A DNA stretch of 64,000 nucleotides from Hirudinaria manillensis (taxonomy: Eukaryota; Annelida; Clitellata; Hirudinida; Hirudinidae), in assembly GCA_034509925.1 (NCBI GenBank), contig CM067533.1:5586535-5650534 (forward strand). Direction: 5' to 3'. The translations under genes and the position numbers were made by a program. A model generated the notes under the pieces. That model made no database searches. It saw nothing but the letters and a program-made list of their open reading frames with translations, and had not been told where the DNA came from. Of the stretch, positions 10,936 through 23,592 are shown piece by piece; positions within the stretch are counted from its first letter, which is position 1; each line of letters begins with the position of its first letter.

Positions 10936-11837
10936 TCGACGAATTCGTTCGGCTCGTAGCTCGTTCAAGGGTGCAGTTGTATGCGATCAAACAATTCTTA
11001 AGTGCCCAAGACTGTTATATATTTGTGGCAGCCAGCAGCAATATTCTATCGCTAACGATTTATGGATCTGTGGTCGACTGTGCTGATTATGGCGATAAAG
11101 AAGGCTCTGATATTGGTAACTATAGTTACTATATTAATGTTGAATTCTTCGTTTTAGCTTCTGACAATATCCAGCTGTTTTTATTTTTCTTCGGAGTTTT
11201 GAAGTAAGAAAGTCTTCATTTTGCGAGAATTATTGAGGGTTTTCCAATTTTTATTTTTTTTTGTCCGTGGTTTGTCCTTTCGAGACCTTTGAACCTTGGT
11301 TAGGTCTCGTGACGTTTTGGGTCTTTATTTTCAGTTCCACTAATTAAGAGTTGTTTTGTTGAATTAAAAAAAAAAGTCTTTGGCTGCAACATTGATTATA
11401 ATTGTTCAAAGTTGTTCATCTTCGAAGCCATTGGACGACGCTTGTAGTTGTCTGTGATTGGAGCGACAAAGGCAACGAGTCGAGTTAAACATCCAGGTGA
11501 TGATAATGACAGGTTAAGTAGGGGCGTTTGAACCCGACGCACCGAGTTAACTTTCGACAGTGATTACGAAACGACGTCGGATGGGCTCTCGATGATATTT
11601 AGCCAAGTTTTGGACAATATGGATAAAGGCAAAGGTAATAATAAGAAACTTTTATAATAAACAGGGGAAATAATAAACTTTTAAAACAATATTGTTAAAA
11701 TTGTTAAATTGTAATAAATTGAAAATTAATCTTTTATTTCGGCAAGAATTGTATTCATTGATCGAATTCGAACGAAACAAAATATAGAGGCTGCACTTTC
11801 ATCGAAGCACAGCAAAGTACAAATCCGTGAACGTATA
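10936..11837. other. Intergenic region and 5' leader of the HECT gene
   Basis: No gene is seen. Near 11621 a short frame starting MDKGK meets a GTAATA donor; joined to an acceptor at about 11746 it would end after 18 codons, before the main ATG at 11838. This looks like a spliced leader exon with an upstream ORF, but it is unproven. Confidence 0.35.
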
Positions 11838-14705
11838 ATGTCCGAAGTAAAATATTGGATTGCAGGATTCGCTTTGGCTTATTCGGCGGCACTTTTATAC
11901 TGCATCAAGCGCTCAAAAATATTTAGTAAAAATTTAGTAATGAAGCTTTGTGGTTCCGAGTCTGATGTAAAAGCGATGATTGACAATGCATCCGATTGTT
12001 TATTGGAGGCAATCCTCCAAGACTTAAGAAATAAGTTGATTCGAAATTTCGAACCATTGCATCGTGGCATTCTCTTCGCAATTGTGTACATATTGAAAAG
12101 ATACAGTAAAACTGGTGAAGCTGAGCTCATATATGAATCATCTAAGAATTTGAAACTCATGCTTGAAACTCAGAATTATCGTCAGGAAGTGGGCATACTT
12201 GTCGAAATGGGGATTTTGGATGTCCTTACTGACATTTTGGCGAGGGAATCTGAAAAGCAGGCAAGCTATCGTTCCTCCAACGAAACCGATAAATCTCTAA
12301 CTCTCGTTAAACTTTTTTCCGTATTATTACCAAAGAGCTCGGATTTTCCTGATTTGACAAAAAATTCAAATAAAATTTTAAGCACGGGACCCGAATCATC
12401 ATTAATAACCAGAGATCAAATCGGGCGTTCTCTGTACAATTTCTTCAGAGTCTGTCAGAAACCATGTCCGACCTCTTACAAAGTTCTACTATTAAAATGG
12501 TTTTGCTGTGAGACTGAGTATATACAAAATTTACTGAATATAGAGGAACTTATCAAATATGCGAAGAATCTCATAGACACCAATACACCTCAAGACGACG
12601 ATTTCTTCGTGGGTTTTGCATTTTTCGAATTACTGATTGTTCACCACAAGGAGCATTTAATAAATGAAAGGATAGGTGAATTTTTGATTGATAAAAAGCC
12701 TATTATTTCGAATTATTTCCATCTAAATGGACGCTTTGAAGTGATTCACGGCTTTTATCTTGAAGTGACAACGTATTGGATGAATGAACATAGTGTATAT
12801 AAGTATCAAATTAACGATCGCGAATTTAACGATAGGATTGAAAAAGTAAATTCCACTTTAAGTAGTATCATGCGAGATATATGCACCTGGTGGCCTTCTC
12901 AAATGACAATGCAAATTAACTACAGTAATCTCAGAGAGCTGGTAGCAAACATTCTTGATCTGCCACAAACATCGGATTTTAAGGGAAAGCTGAATGCAAG
13001 TGCAACCGGGACCAAAGAGTTTCAAGATTTAGTTACATCGATTGTCAGAACCTTTGACGTCTTATTAATTCGAAACGGTTTCGTTAACGTTCCACTTGAC
13101 CTTTACGAAATCGAAGATCTACCGGCTCCAAAAAGTCCAATGGAGGTCACGTTGGAGTTATACAAATCGGTTTCCTTCGACAGAGTACTTGGACCTTCAA
13201 AATCCGAGAAAACGAGAGAAAACCCGATGGCAAGAGTTTTGAGGCTGCTGTCAATCCTTTACGAAGTGAATGAAAACTGGGGAATATTATTCGGCAGTCT
13301 ATCAACAGAGAGGATAATTAATAGGGACTGTTTCGTCAGCGAAGTAATAACGGAAATTAGAAGAACATTATTAGAAGAACATTATGAACTGTTCCCAGAT
13401 TTCGTGTTCGAGCTATCCGAAAGTTATCCTTTTCTGTTGACGATGGAACACCGTCGTGATCTGTTAATATCAGACATAGACTTTGAATATCGAAGTACCT
13501 ATAACCGTTCAAATCCACAGATGGTAATTGTCATTCCTAGAAATAATATACTCCATGATTTCACAAAAAAGTTGAACTCGGAAGTCGAAATGTCTCATCG
13601 AACGTGGCAATTTCAATTTGCTGGAGAACTCGGTGCTTTCAGGGGATCAATTAAAGAGTTTTATTCGGAATTTTCTAGAGATTGCCAGGCATTTAAGCAT
13701 GAATTGTGGTCAGGGGAGACTGGAGAGGTTATCGATGGAATTTCATATGTAACATCTCAGTCTGGATTGTTTCCGACCCCAAAATTGTCTCGCAATCCAT
13801 TCGGAAAGTCGTACCTAAATGCTATAGGCGTGGTAATGGCGAAAGCTCTCATAAAACGGTGCAGGTTAGACATGAACTTCTCGTGCGCCTTCTACAAATG
13901 TTTGTTCAGGGGCGACCTTGATGCCCAGCAACTCTCACTCATAGACATAAAAGATGTAAATCCATCAATATTCAAATTTGTTCAAAGTCTTGTGGATGCC
14001 CTAAGAGAAAAATGGCGCGTAATGAATGATAAATCATTATCTTTAAAAAAAAAGAATGAAGCCATATCCAAAATCAATTGTGATGGATGTTCCTTCGAAG
14101 ACCTTTGCGTGAACTTTACCCTTCCGGGGTCACCAGATATCGAGATGATGGAGAAAGGAAGGGAAACATTTTTGAGCATCGATAATGTCGAATATTACCT
14201 GAAGTTGTTAGTTTGGTGGTTGTTATATAATAATCCACAGAAGAGTATGAAGGAAGTAAGAAAGGGATTCGCGAAAGTTCTAGATCCAATACATATGCGA
14301 TACTTCTTTCAACACGAATACAGTGAAATATTCTGTGGTCCGACCAAATGTGACTGGACAGTTCACATTCTGAAATGTAATTGTGTCCTCGAAGGTTTTG
14401 GCAGAACATCGCCTGTGATTATTCATTTGTTTGAAGTACTTTCGCAGTTATCAGCCCTCGACCAGAGGCATTTCTTGGAATTCGTTACTGGCAGTCCAAG
14501 ATTGCCCCTTGGAGGTTGGGCTAACCTTTTTCCAAAGCTGAAAATCGGACGCATATTATCTAACGGAAATCCTGACGATAACTTACCTACATCGCTCACC
14601 TGCCATAATACGTTATTCATTACAAATTACAGCTGTAAAAAGGCTCTAGAAGTTAAACTTCTTCTGGCCATTAGAGAGGGAAGAAAAGAGTTTAACTTTT
14701 ACTAA
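11838..14705 (+). CDS. HECT-type E3 ubiquitin ligase, TRIP12/HECTD1-like, intronless, with N-terminal membrane segment
   Basis: One uninterrupted frame encodes 955 residues. Residues 7-22 (IAGFALAYSAALLYCI within it) are hydrophobic and followed by KRSK, indicating a membrane anchor with the bulk cytosolic. Residues about 30-560 look helical but carry no domain I can name. The HECT domain occupies about residues 590-955: the N-lobe has FAGELGAFRGSIKEFYSEFS and HELWSG, and the C-lobe has FVTGSPRLPLGGWANL and LPTSLTCHNTL, with the catalytic cysteine at residue 922 (codon 14601-14603). The C-terminus LLLAIREGRKEFNFY is typical. C-lobe wording is nearest to TRIP12 and HECTD1, yet those proteins are about twice as long, have WWE or ankyrin modules and many introns. 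A polyadenylation signal is at 14815-14820. Confidence 0.92.
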   Translation: MSEVKYWIAGFALAYSAALLYCIKRSKIFSKNLVMKLCGSESDVKAMIDNASDCLLEAILQDLRNKLIRNFEPLHRGILFAIVYILKRYSKTGEAELIYESSKNLKLMLETQNYRQEVGILVEMGILDVLTDILARESEKQASYRSSNETDKSLTLVKLFSVLLPKSSDFPDLTKNSNKILSTGPESSLITRDQIGRSLYNFFRVCQKPCPTSYKVLLLKWFCCETEYIQNLLNIEELIKYAKNLIDTNTPQDDDFFVGFAFFELLIVHHKEHLINERIGEFLIDKKPIISNYFHLNGRFEVIHGFYLEVTTYWMNEHSVYKYQINDREFNDRIEKVNSTLSSIMRDICTWWPSQMTMQINYSNLRELVANILDLPQTSDFKGKLNASATGTKEFQDLVTSIVRTFDVLLIRNGFVNVPLDLYEIEDLPAPKSPMEVTLELYKSVSFDRVLGPSKSEKTRENPMARVLRLLSILYEVNENWGILFGSLSTERIINRDCFVSEVITEIRRTLLEEHYELFPDFVFELSESYPFLLTMEHRRDLLISDIDFEYRSTYNRSNPQMVIVIPRNNILHDFTKKLNSEVEMSHRTWQFQFAGELGAFRGSIKEFYSEFSRDCQAFKHELWSGETGEVIDGISYVTSQSGLFPTPKLSRNPFGKSYLNAIGVVMAKALIKRCRLDMNFSCAFYKCLFRGDLDAQQLSLIDIKDVNPSIFKFVQSLVDALREKWRVMNDKSLSLKKKNEAISKINCDGCSFEDLCVNFTLPGSPDIEMMEKGRETFLSIDNVEYYLKLLVWWLLYNNPQKSMKEVRKGFAKVLDPIHMRYFFQHEYSEIFCGPTKCDWTVHILKCNCVLEGFGRTSPVIIHLFEVLSQLSALDQRHFLEFVTGSPRLPLGGWANLFPKLKIGRILSNGNPDDNLPTSLTCHNTLFITNYSCKKALEVKLLLAIREGRKEFNFY

Positions 14706-17700
14706 CAAGTGATTGCTACTGACAGCTAAAGTAAATCGTTATGAATGCGTCCATTAATTTTGTGCGATATTAACGGCATTATAAATTACATTTTCCAAAC
14801 AATTATTTGTTTCGAATAAATAGTAGTGTCTGACACATGAACGTTTATAGCAATAAATAGCTAATAAGATATTGTTCACTGTATATTAGGATGGGTCCAA
14901 TCACCAGCCAAACAATACTAAATCTATGATCAATATGAGTTTAATTTCATTTCATGTCTTGGGGTGGTAACTGTGTAAAAACTAAAATTCCAGCGAATGC
15001 CACGCCTTTGCAAAAATTTTAGGCTCACAAAAGTTACATTTTGTTTATAATGTTTTTTTTACTCGTTAGATGGCTAGCCAAGCCTAACATAATTCCTGCG
15101 CGCGTCTGAACTGACGGGCTTGATTGACCAAGAGGTTAATCCTTGGATAAGTGTTGAAATATATGTTTATACAAAAGTGGTTGAAGACATTGGTATTTCA
15201 AACTTTTTCGATGCTGAGGTCTGTTCCTTTTTTCCAAATTGAGGTGGATATCAATCTACGATCAATCGATATTAATTGGAGCAATTGACTGATCCACTAT
15301 GGCATGCTATAGAAATTCGAAATCTAATTAATTCGTCGTTCGAGATGCTCTTTATGTCCATTGACTTAATTTGAATCGTAACCCAGATATCAATAATATC
15401 TGGACCGGAATTCATTAAAGAATTACTCTTAAATAAACAATTTAGTTATTTAAATGGTAAACATAAATTTAGTTTAAATAATGTAATTAAATTCAATATT
15501 CATTAAACAAATGTGACAGCCAACTTGGACCTTGGCTACCTTTATAGGAATATGTAAAAAATGGGAGTTGAGACCAAGAGGAGGGTCATGCCAGCTGGTC
15601 AAAATCGACAAAATGATGTCATGGATATTTCAAATCGATGACGTGGATAGAAATCAGGAACAGACCATGCCTGTTGGACGAAAGCGGGAGGATTTTTGGT
15701 TGCATATGGTTAATGCAGAAATTATTCGTGACAAACAAATGGACCGGCTATTGAGATGATCTCTGTGCACCGCTCCAATATGTACAAAAAATTAGCTGTT
15801 TGACCTCATTATATCAAAATTACGTTAAAAATTTGATTTGAAAATTGTACACCTAATATTCTACTTGTTTGTCTCGCTTTGAGAGTAAAAGGTGCGTACG
15901 TGAGGAAAGCGCCAGTAAATTTTGGGTGGACTTCCGTCAAGGTAAATAAATACCTACGTCTATTATGAAATATGTTTATAGCAATAAATTCTTTTAACAG
16001 CCGTTTGAGTGGAACTAATATGTTTTTGCTTTTGTACCTTTTGCTCTTCAATTTTATCTGTTTTTGAAATTCCTCATGTAGCTGCATTACAGCTTGGATG
16101 ACTAGGCCTCTTTCAGTGACACTTCAGTAATTTATAGAACGATTGACAATACAAAATAAGAATGACAAATTAACAAGTTCATTTTTAAATAAAAACATTC
16201 ATCAAAGTATTTTTATGCAAATATGCGGTTATGTAACCAAGTTGCTCAAAAAAAAACTCTCGTAATCGAACATAGAATTTAAGGGATTTTGATGAAGAAT
16301 ACTGCAACCATCCCTGTTTAAAGTGGTGCATTTATCCCCGCAAACATCCCTTGACTTCTTGATGGAAAATTTCCTCGATCATGTCGTTGTTTAATAAAAC
16401 AATAGACAAATTTTAAAGTCAAATGTCTTATCAATTTATTACAATGAATGACATAAAAATTAACTCCAACTAGTTTGCCCAGTCAATGATAGATACAATA
16501 CAGATAGTTTGTCATTGTTCCGACTGACTGGTAGACATTAACATGTAATAAGTTTGTGCCTTTGTTGCTTTGGCTTCAAATTTACAGGAGTTTAAACTGT
16601 GAGGAAAATACAGATAGTTTGCCATTATTCTGACTCAATTGTTCTTCATGACTATGAGACGGCAGTGAGTATAAAATATATTTCAGAAAAAACAGTAAAC
16701 TTGACATGAACAATCCACTACTCTGAGACCAGGAGAGACATTGCGGTTTCTTACGCGTTAGTCATAAGTTATTATACTAGCAGCGTTTAGTTGAATTTAA
16801 AAATTCATTTAACATATTTTTTTATTTTTTTAATTTATTTATTCGAGACGAACGAAGGGCCGAGGCCTCTGACACGTTCCGAAAAACAACTAAAGCGCAA
16901 ATAGAACATAAACAATCGCCATTCGGGCTTAAAAAAAACAAAAACAAAAAACTCTTGTACAGATGTAAACTCTTAGGGTTCGTGGTATTTAAGGTATGCG
17001 TTAGGCAATACGGCTATTGGTTATCGGACTAGCTGAACGTGGCGGAAGGAACCAGCGTCATAGGAGCCTGACAACAAAATGCGTGAGCCCGACAACAAAG
17101 TGGATCAGAAAATAAACAAAAACAATTATTTGCATACAGCCAATCATAGGACGGAGGTGTGATTTGCATGTGATTAGGGCGGACCTGAAATAATGAAGTA
17201 AATCAGAAAATAATTTTTAATGATAAATAAATAAAAATTAAAAAAAACAATACACATATATTTATAAACCTGTTTGAGTTCATGAATGAAGCAGGCTCAA
17301 TGATAGCCATTGTTTAAAAATATTTAAAGTATTTTAGCTCCAAGATTTTAAAATGATAATAACTTTGGGGGAAGTTTCTGATTAATCCAGGAGAAAATAT
17401 TCAATGAGTAATTGCACAAGTACTAAGGGTTTTATATGAAAACCACAATTAATGCCTGAATTTATCTTTCGCATCTTTCTAACTGGCTGAGTGCCCGAAA
17501 TAAACAATTGTCCGCCATTGTTCTTGCGGGCAAACTCAAATTTGAGTCAAATAGCAAGTTTTAAAAGTCCCAGAACCCTCCCTAATCAAGCAACTGTATT
17601 TTTATAAGCTGTTACATTTGAAAAGCTGCCTATTACCGCCTAATTTCAATGATTTCACCTACTAAAATTTGCGAAATAGGAGTTGTAACAAAAACCAGCA

Positions 17701-18299
17701 ATTGATATGTTAAAATAAAGGTTTAATTATTAGTAATATTTTCAAAAACCGGCGTAGTTTGAAATGCATTAATAATGGAGTTATCAAACAAACTTTAAAT
17801 TACAGCAACAATAACTTTGAAATTCATTTATGTCATAGATTTCGGTCTAACTAAGCTTTTGATACATTTCCAGTAAATGTAGTAGGCATTAAGTAAGAGT
17901 TTTTGAAAAAAAAGACTAAAATAATATCGAGTTATTTGAATTTCAATGAAGGGACGCGATCCATTTTAAGTCTCAAATTAATATATTGAGATGGTTTTCT
18001 GGGCCCATTTTCAGATATGTTGTGTATTAATCATATATCTCTCCGATACCAAACTTTCGGTTCCCAATTTGTTGTGGTTTTAGAGTAAATTGGAAATAAC
18101 AAAGCATCGCAACTTTTGAGAATCGAGTTCGGCGATCATGTCGAGTGACTCGAATTTGCGCCCTATAGGCTCTTTTTCTCAATTTCGAAAATTATGAAAA
18201 AAATGAAATTTAAAATAATTCAGGTAACAGGTTAATAATAAGAAGTACGAATGATAAAGCCGAAGTTGGGACTTCTAAAGTGAATAGATTTTCTTATAA
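14706..18299. other. Gene-poor region before the satellite
   Basis: I see no supported gene. A 75-codon open frame at 15532-15759 has no recognisable motif. An imperfect repeat of about 33 bp (tacagatagtttgccatt type) occurs near 16478-16516 and 16609-16641. Around 16840-16900 a sequence carrying AATAAA on the minus strand beside a GC-richer block could be a remnant of a mobile element, but I cannot define its ends. The last few hundred bases before 18300 share short words with the satellite units. Confidence 0.4.
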
Positions 18300-20190
18300 T
18301 CTCGAAAATATAAGATGGGCGCGAGACTCCATGTCGTTTTTGGCATCGTGAACAAAATAGGTGGATTCGCAAGAAAATTTAAAAATCGAAATTGTAGAGG
18401 ATAGTTTCATGGTTCTTGTGATATATTTACTTTTAAAATTGATTCAGTAGAACTGCTGCGCTTTGAGTTTGAAGTTGACTCAACACGCAGCGTAAGGGTC
18501 CGTGTCGTTTTGGCGTCGTGAACAAAATAGGTAGATTTGCAAGAAAATTTAAAAAATAGAAATTGTAGAGGATAGTTTCGTGATTCGTTTGATATATTAA
18601 TTTTTAAATTTGGTTCAGTGGAATTGCTTCGCTTGGAGTTAGAATAATCGCCGGCTAGCGATCTTTCCTAAACTTTTGACTGGGTCATTTCTTCCGACTC
18701 CATGTCGTTTTTGGCATCGTGAACGAAATAGGCGGAGTTGCAAGAAAATTTAAAAAATAGAAATTGTAGAGGATAGTTTCATGATTCGTTTGATATATTA
18801 ATTTTTAAATTTGGTTCAGTGGAATTGCTTCGCTTGGAGTTAGAATAATCGCCGGCTAGCGATCTTTCCTAAACTTTTGACTGGGTCATTTCTTCCGACT
18901 CCATGTCGTTTTTGGCATCGTGAACGAAATAGGCGGAGTTGCAAGAAAATTTAAAAAATAGAAATTGTAGAGGATAGTTTCATGATTCGTTTGATATATT
19001 AATTTTTAAATTTGGTTCAGTGGAATTGCTTCGCTTGGAGTTAGAATAATCGCCGGCTAGCGATCTTTCCTAAACTTTTGACTGGGTCATTTCTTCCGAC
19101 TCCATGTCGTTTTTGGCATCGTGAACGAAATAGGCGGAGTTGCAAGAAAATTTAAAAAATAGAAATTGTAGAGGATAGTTTCGTGATTCGTTTGATATAT
19201 TAATTTTTAAATTTGGTTCAGTGGAATTGCTTCGCTTGGAGTTAGAATAATCGCCGGCTAGCGATCTTTCCTAAACTTTTGACTGGGTCATTTCTTCCGA
19301 CTCCATGTCGTTTTTTGCATCGTGAACGAAATAGGCGGAGTTGCAAGAAAATTTAAAAAATAGAAATTGTAGAGGATAGTTTCATGATTCGTTTGATATA
19401 TTAATTTTTAAATTTGGTTCAGTGGAATTGCTTCGCTTGGAGTTAGAATAATCGCCGGCTAGCGATCTTTCCTAAACTTTTGACTGGGTCATTTCTTCCG
19501 ACTCCATGTCGTTTTTGGCATCGTGAACGAAATAGGCGGAGTTGCAAGAAAATTTAAAAAATAGAAATTGTAGAGGATAGTTTCATGATTCGTTTGATAT
19601 ATTAATTTTTAAATTTGGTTCAGTGGAATTGCTTCGCTTGGAGTTCGAAGTTGACTCAACAAGTAGCGTAAGGGTCCGTGTCGTTTTGGCATCGTGAACG
19701 AAATAGGCGGAGTTGCAAGAAAATTTAAAAAATAGAAATTGTAGAGAATAGTTTCATGATTCGTTTGATGTATTAATTTTTAAATTTGGTTCAGTGGAAT
19801 TGCTTCGCTTGGAGTTAGAATAATCGCCGGCTAGCGATCTTTCCTAAACTTTTGACTGGGTCATTTCTTCCGACTCCATGTCGTTTTTGGCATCGTGAAC
19901 GAAATAGGCGGAGTTGCAAGAAAATTTAAAAAATAGAAATTGTAGAGGATAGTTTCATGATTCGTTTGATATATTAATTTTTAAATTTGGTTCAGTGGAA
20001 TTGCTTCGCTTGGAGTTCGTAGTTGACTCAACAAGTAGCGTAAGGGTCCCTGTCGTTTTGGTGTCGTGAACAAAATAGGTGGATTTGCAAGAAAATGTAA
20101 AGGACGAAAATTGTAGAGGATACTTTCATGATTCGTTTGATGTATTAATTTTTAAATTTGGTTCAGTGGAACTGCTGCCTTTTGAGCGGT
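18300..20190. repeat. Tandem satellite, about ten units of 201 bp and 171 bp
   Basis: The anchor word tggcatcgtgaac recurs with spacings of 170, 201, 201, 201, 201, 201, 171, 201 and 171 bp. All units share a core of about 130 bp that includes gcaagaaaatttaaaaaa, tagaggatagtttcatgatt and ggttcagtggaattgcttcg. They differ in the linker: the long form has a block with aatcgccggctagcgatctt and ttttgactgggtcatttctt, and the short form has gttgactcaacaagtagcgt. Long units are nearly identical to one another, whereas the first and last units are diverged. No protein is encoded. The array ends about 130 bp before the SLC30A6 start codon. Confidence 0.95.
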
Positions 20191-20316
20191 TTCCTGATTT
20201 CGTGCTCACGCACTTTTTGTTGTCAGGCTCGAATGACGCTGGTGCGGAAGGGAGTAGAGTAGATGACGGTGATCGAGTTCTCTGGTTTACTTTTGGATTA
20301 CATCGGATGTGTTGAA

Positions 20317-23300
20317 ATGCTTGGCTCAACTGCTGTGGAAGTACCTGATATCATTGTGAGATTCAATATTTTTAAATAAGAGTTGTCGTCACCTTAATAA
20401 AGATTGTATATCTAATGTGATTACCAAATGTAACATCATGCGCTGGTGAAGGCTATCAACATCTGGCGTTGAAATTCTTTGAGCCTTCGGTTTCCATAGT
20501 TGATGTTGTGAAGCTAGTGGGAATTATTGTCAATATTTTTACATCTAACACAGCTAATTTTATGCTTGACTATGAACAAGAGTATTTTTATTCTTGTAAT
20601 TAGCAGGGAACTGTTCCTCCCTTTTCTAAGGGAAGCCAGTCAAATTTTCTGTCGTTGAAGAATGTAATCAGCAATTTGTATAAGCAGAAATTGGTATGAA
20701 ATTGAATATTCTTGAAACTTTAAAACTAATCTCAGTGCAATCTTAAAATATTTTTTGTATTTCAACCTAGGCCAAAAAAATCCTAATTTCTTCACTTGTT
20801 AATGTTCTGTGCACATCAATCCTGTTCTTATGGTGCCACTCAACCAATAGCATGGGTAAGAGACTTTGTTATTACTTAATTTTTCAGAAGAGTTTATAAT
20901 TATTAGGACATTGAAATTCGTATGAGTTAAATACCCTTGATTTCATTTCAGCTCTAATAGCCTATTCATATTTGACAATCTTTGATTTGTTCAGGTATTT
21001 CCTTAAATTAGCTGCATTCAATTATTTCATTTAATTGAATTTTGTTATAATGAGAAATTTGATGTTATTATCAAGACATAAAATAATCATTAAGGTAATT
21101 CTAATTGTGGTTTTTAATTTCTTTTAAGCATGCTGACCTGTCTTGTAACACTTTGGGTGAAGCAACAGCCAAAATCCTCTGTTTATGCCTTTGGGTACGT
21201 CATACGGTTTGCCATACAAATTGGTTAATTGATTGGCCACAAAATCATTGTCATAAATGATTTAAAGGTGTCCAGGGAAGATCATAATAACCTGTGATTT
21301 TTAAAATATGATCACAATATTCCTGAGGATCTATTTAATTTGTGGAAAGTGACCAAAAATCAATTACTAACGAATTACTAATCAATTACTAGGTTCAAAT
21401 GTGTGTTTTGCTAGATTATTATGAATTCAACACCTGGCTGTTAATACCTACCTGAATAAAACATTATTCTAAAATTATTTACTAAACTTACTAAATTATT
21501 ATGAATTCAACATAATGGCTGTCAATACCTACTCGGATATAACATTATTTAGTTTCAAAACAAACTCATTTTGTTTCAGATTTGAACGTTTTGAGGTCCT
21601 GTTTGTATTTGCAAGCACAGTACTGGCACAACTGGGTGCATTTTTTATTATGAAAGAGAGGTTTGTGATTATTCCAAATCAATTTCTGATAAATATGAAA
21701 ATAAAAATAGCATTCACATTTATAACTTCCTTTTTTTAATAATCGTTAATCAATGCTGTAATTATGATTACTTAACGTAAATGAGCCGTTTTCGGCTCAA
21801 TGTTTTTTCAGCGTGGAGAGAATAATCGAGCAACCCGATGTTCACACGTAAGTATTAGTGTTTAAAAGTGGTTTTTGAAATGTCATTCATTAATTGCTTT
21901 TCCAGTGGAAGGTTACTCATGGGGACCATATTTGCTCTCCTTTTCCATTTGTTTGCTATATATGGAGTTGAGAATCCTGCATTCAATCATGTGATTGATG
22001 CTTCAAGTAGCAGCTGGCTTCAAGAACACGTTTCAGATATGAGCGAGAGGTAAGTATGTTTAATAACTTAGTACAACCCTCCTCCAGAGCAAATAGAGGG
22101 TTTACTTGCAGTGTTAGGAAGACATTTGAGAATATTTATTTAACTCTTAAAACATGTTATTCATTATTTAACATGTTATTCATTTGCATTTAACTCTACC
22201 TGAATCTTTCATTTCAGCTTGTGCCACGTCATCCCTGGACTGTCAAAACTCCTCCTGCCCCGAATAAATCCCTTTGCTTTGTTATCACTTGCTGGTGGTT
22301 CAGCACTTGTTGTCACACATTTCTTTATTGATGTCTAGTCAGTATTTTATAATTGTTAACTAATGTCCTTAATGTTAATGTGATGAATTTTTTTTGTATT
22401 TTGATATGCAATTCAATTTAAATTTTGAATTTGAAACTTTTTAAATATATTTTTATATTGCTGCTAGCACATTATGTTCTTTAGTATTGGTGAATTTGTG
22501 GTCATGCATTAAAAAAATTCATTCCCTTAACATTTATACATCACATTTCAGTTCTTATCATAGTGTTGACACATGGGCTGCTATCTGTATAGCTTTAATG
22601 ACATGTGGAACCATGTTTCCAATGAGTGCATACACTGGGAAGATCCTACTTCAGGTTGTGATTTTACCCAGTGATTTGCAAAGTGTTTGTTGAAACATAA
22701 ACAGTGCCTTAATTTAATTTTCTAAATTCTTATAGACAACCCCTTCTCATCTTATTGGTCAATTGGATAAATGTTTGAGAGAAGCTTCTACTCTTGATGG
22801 TGTCCTGGAATTTAGGCATGAGCATTTTTGGACTGTGGCATTTGGGAAAATGGTATGTAAGTAAATTTTGAAATATCTTTTCCTTGCATTAATACATTTT
22901 CAATTTCAAGGTTGGATCGGTACATGTGAGAGTAAGAAGAGATGCAGACGAGCAGATGGTTCTTGCGCATGTTTACAACAGGCTCTCCAATTTAATCTCG
23001 GTTCTTAACGTTCAGATATTCAAAGACGATTGGTTACGTTCTAGCTACACCATGCATTCCGACTTTATGAAGCAGGACAAATCACCATGGCTGCTTAATT
23101 CAAGTGCTTCTCCAGTTGGGGCATACACCTCTGCAGTGCCGATTACCACGTCCCAACAGGCGCCTCACATCACCTCGTCCATAAACTGGCAATTTTCTTC
23201 GCCAGTTTTGCCCAGTGTAAAGAATTTGAGTGATTTTCAGGCAAACACTAGTAATGCTGAGCAAAAGTTTGCCAAAGAGACGTTACAGCAAAATAATTGA
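20317..23300 (+). CDS. SLC30A6: Zinc transporter ZnT6 (cation diffusion facilitator)
   Basis: Twelve exons join in frame to 436 residues: 20317-20355, 20607-20693, 20771-20855, 20952-20994, 21129-21194, 21580-21660, 21812-21847, 21906-22049, 22218-22337, 22552-22654, 22736-22852 and 22911-23300. ZnT6 blocks are clear: WCHSTNSMALIAYSYLTIFD, FASTVLAQLGAFFIMKE, SSSWLQEHVSDMS, HSVDTWAAICIALMTCGTMF, QTTPSHLIGQLDK and RRDADEQMVLAHVYNRL. The helices lack the usual CDF metal-binding His/Asp pairs, a known property of ZnT6, which works as a heterodimer with ZnT5 in the Golgi and delivers zinc to secreted enzymes. The 13-codon first exon is the least certain part. The tail is Ser/Thr/Pro-rich and shorter than in humans. 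A polyadenylation signal is at 23470-23475. Confidence 0.95.
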
Positions 23301-23592
23301 ATTAAAATGTTCTGAGAGCGGGTGAAGTAGTTCTTTAATTGTCTTGTTTCTGTGGTCGACTGATGCCGATAAGTGGCTGCCTGAAAGGGGTGGAGTTCGG
23401 TCGATTTGTCGGGTGGTCCTGGTAATTGTTGGATCAGTCGATAATTTGAAAGGGATTGAATAATACTTGAATAAATTGTCCTGCGTTTAGTTTCTGTGTT
23501 TTGTGTTCATAGCATTTTATTGTATCTTTGGAAAATTGCCCTCATGTGTTTACCAGTTCATCTTATTTCACTCATCTGTGTTTATATTAGCG

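Noticed and set aside
10339..10968. 209-codon minus-strand frame opposite the Cys-rich exon
   Set aside because: Runs of Val, Ile and Ala are the mirror of C-ending codons and the Asp run on the plus strand; its composition is not protein-like.
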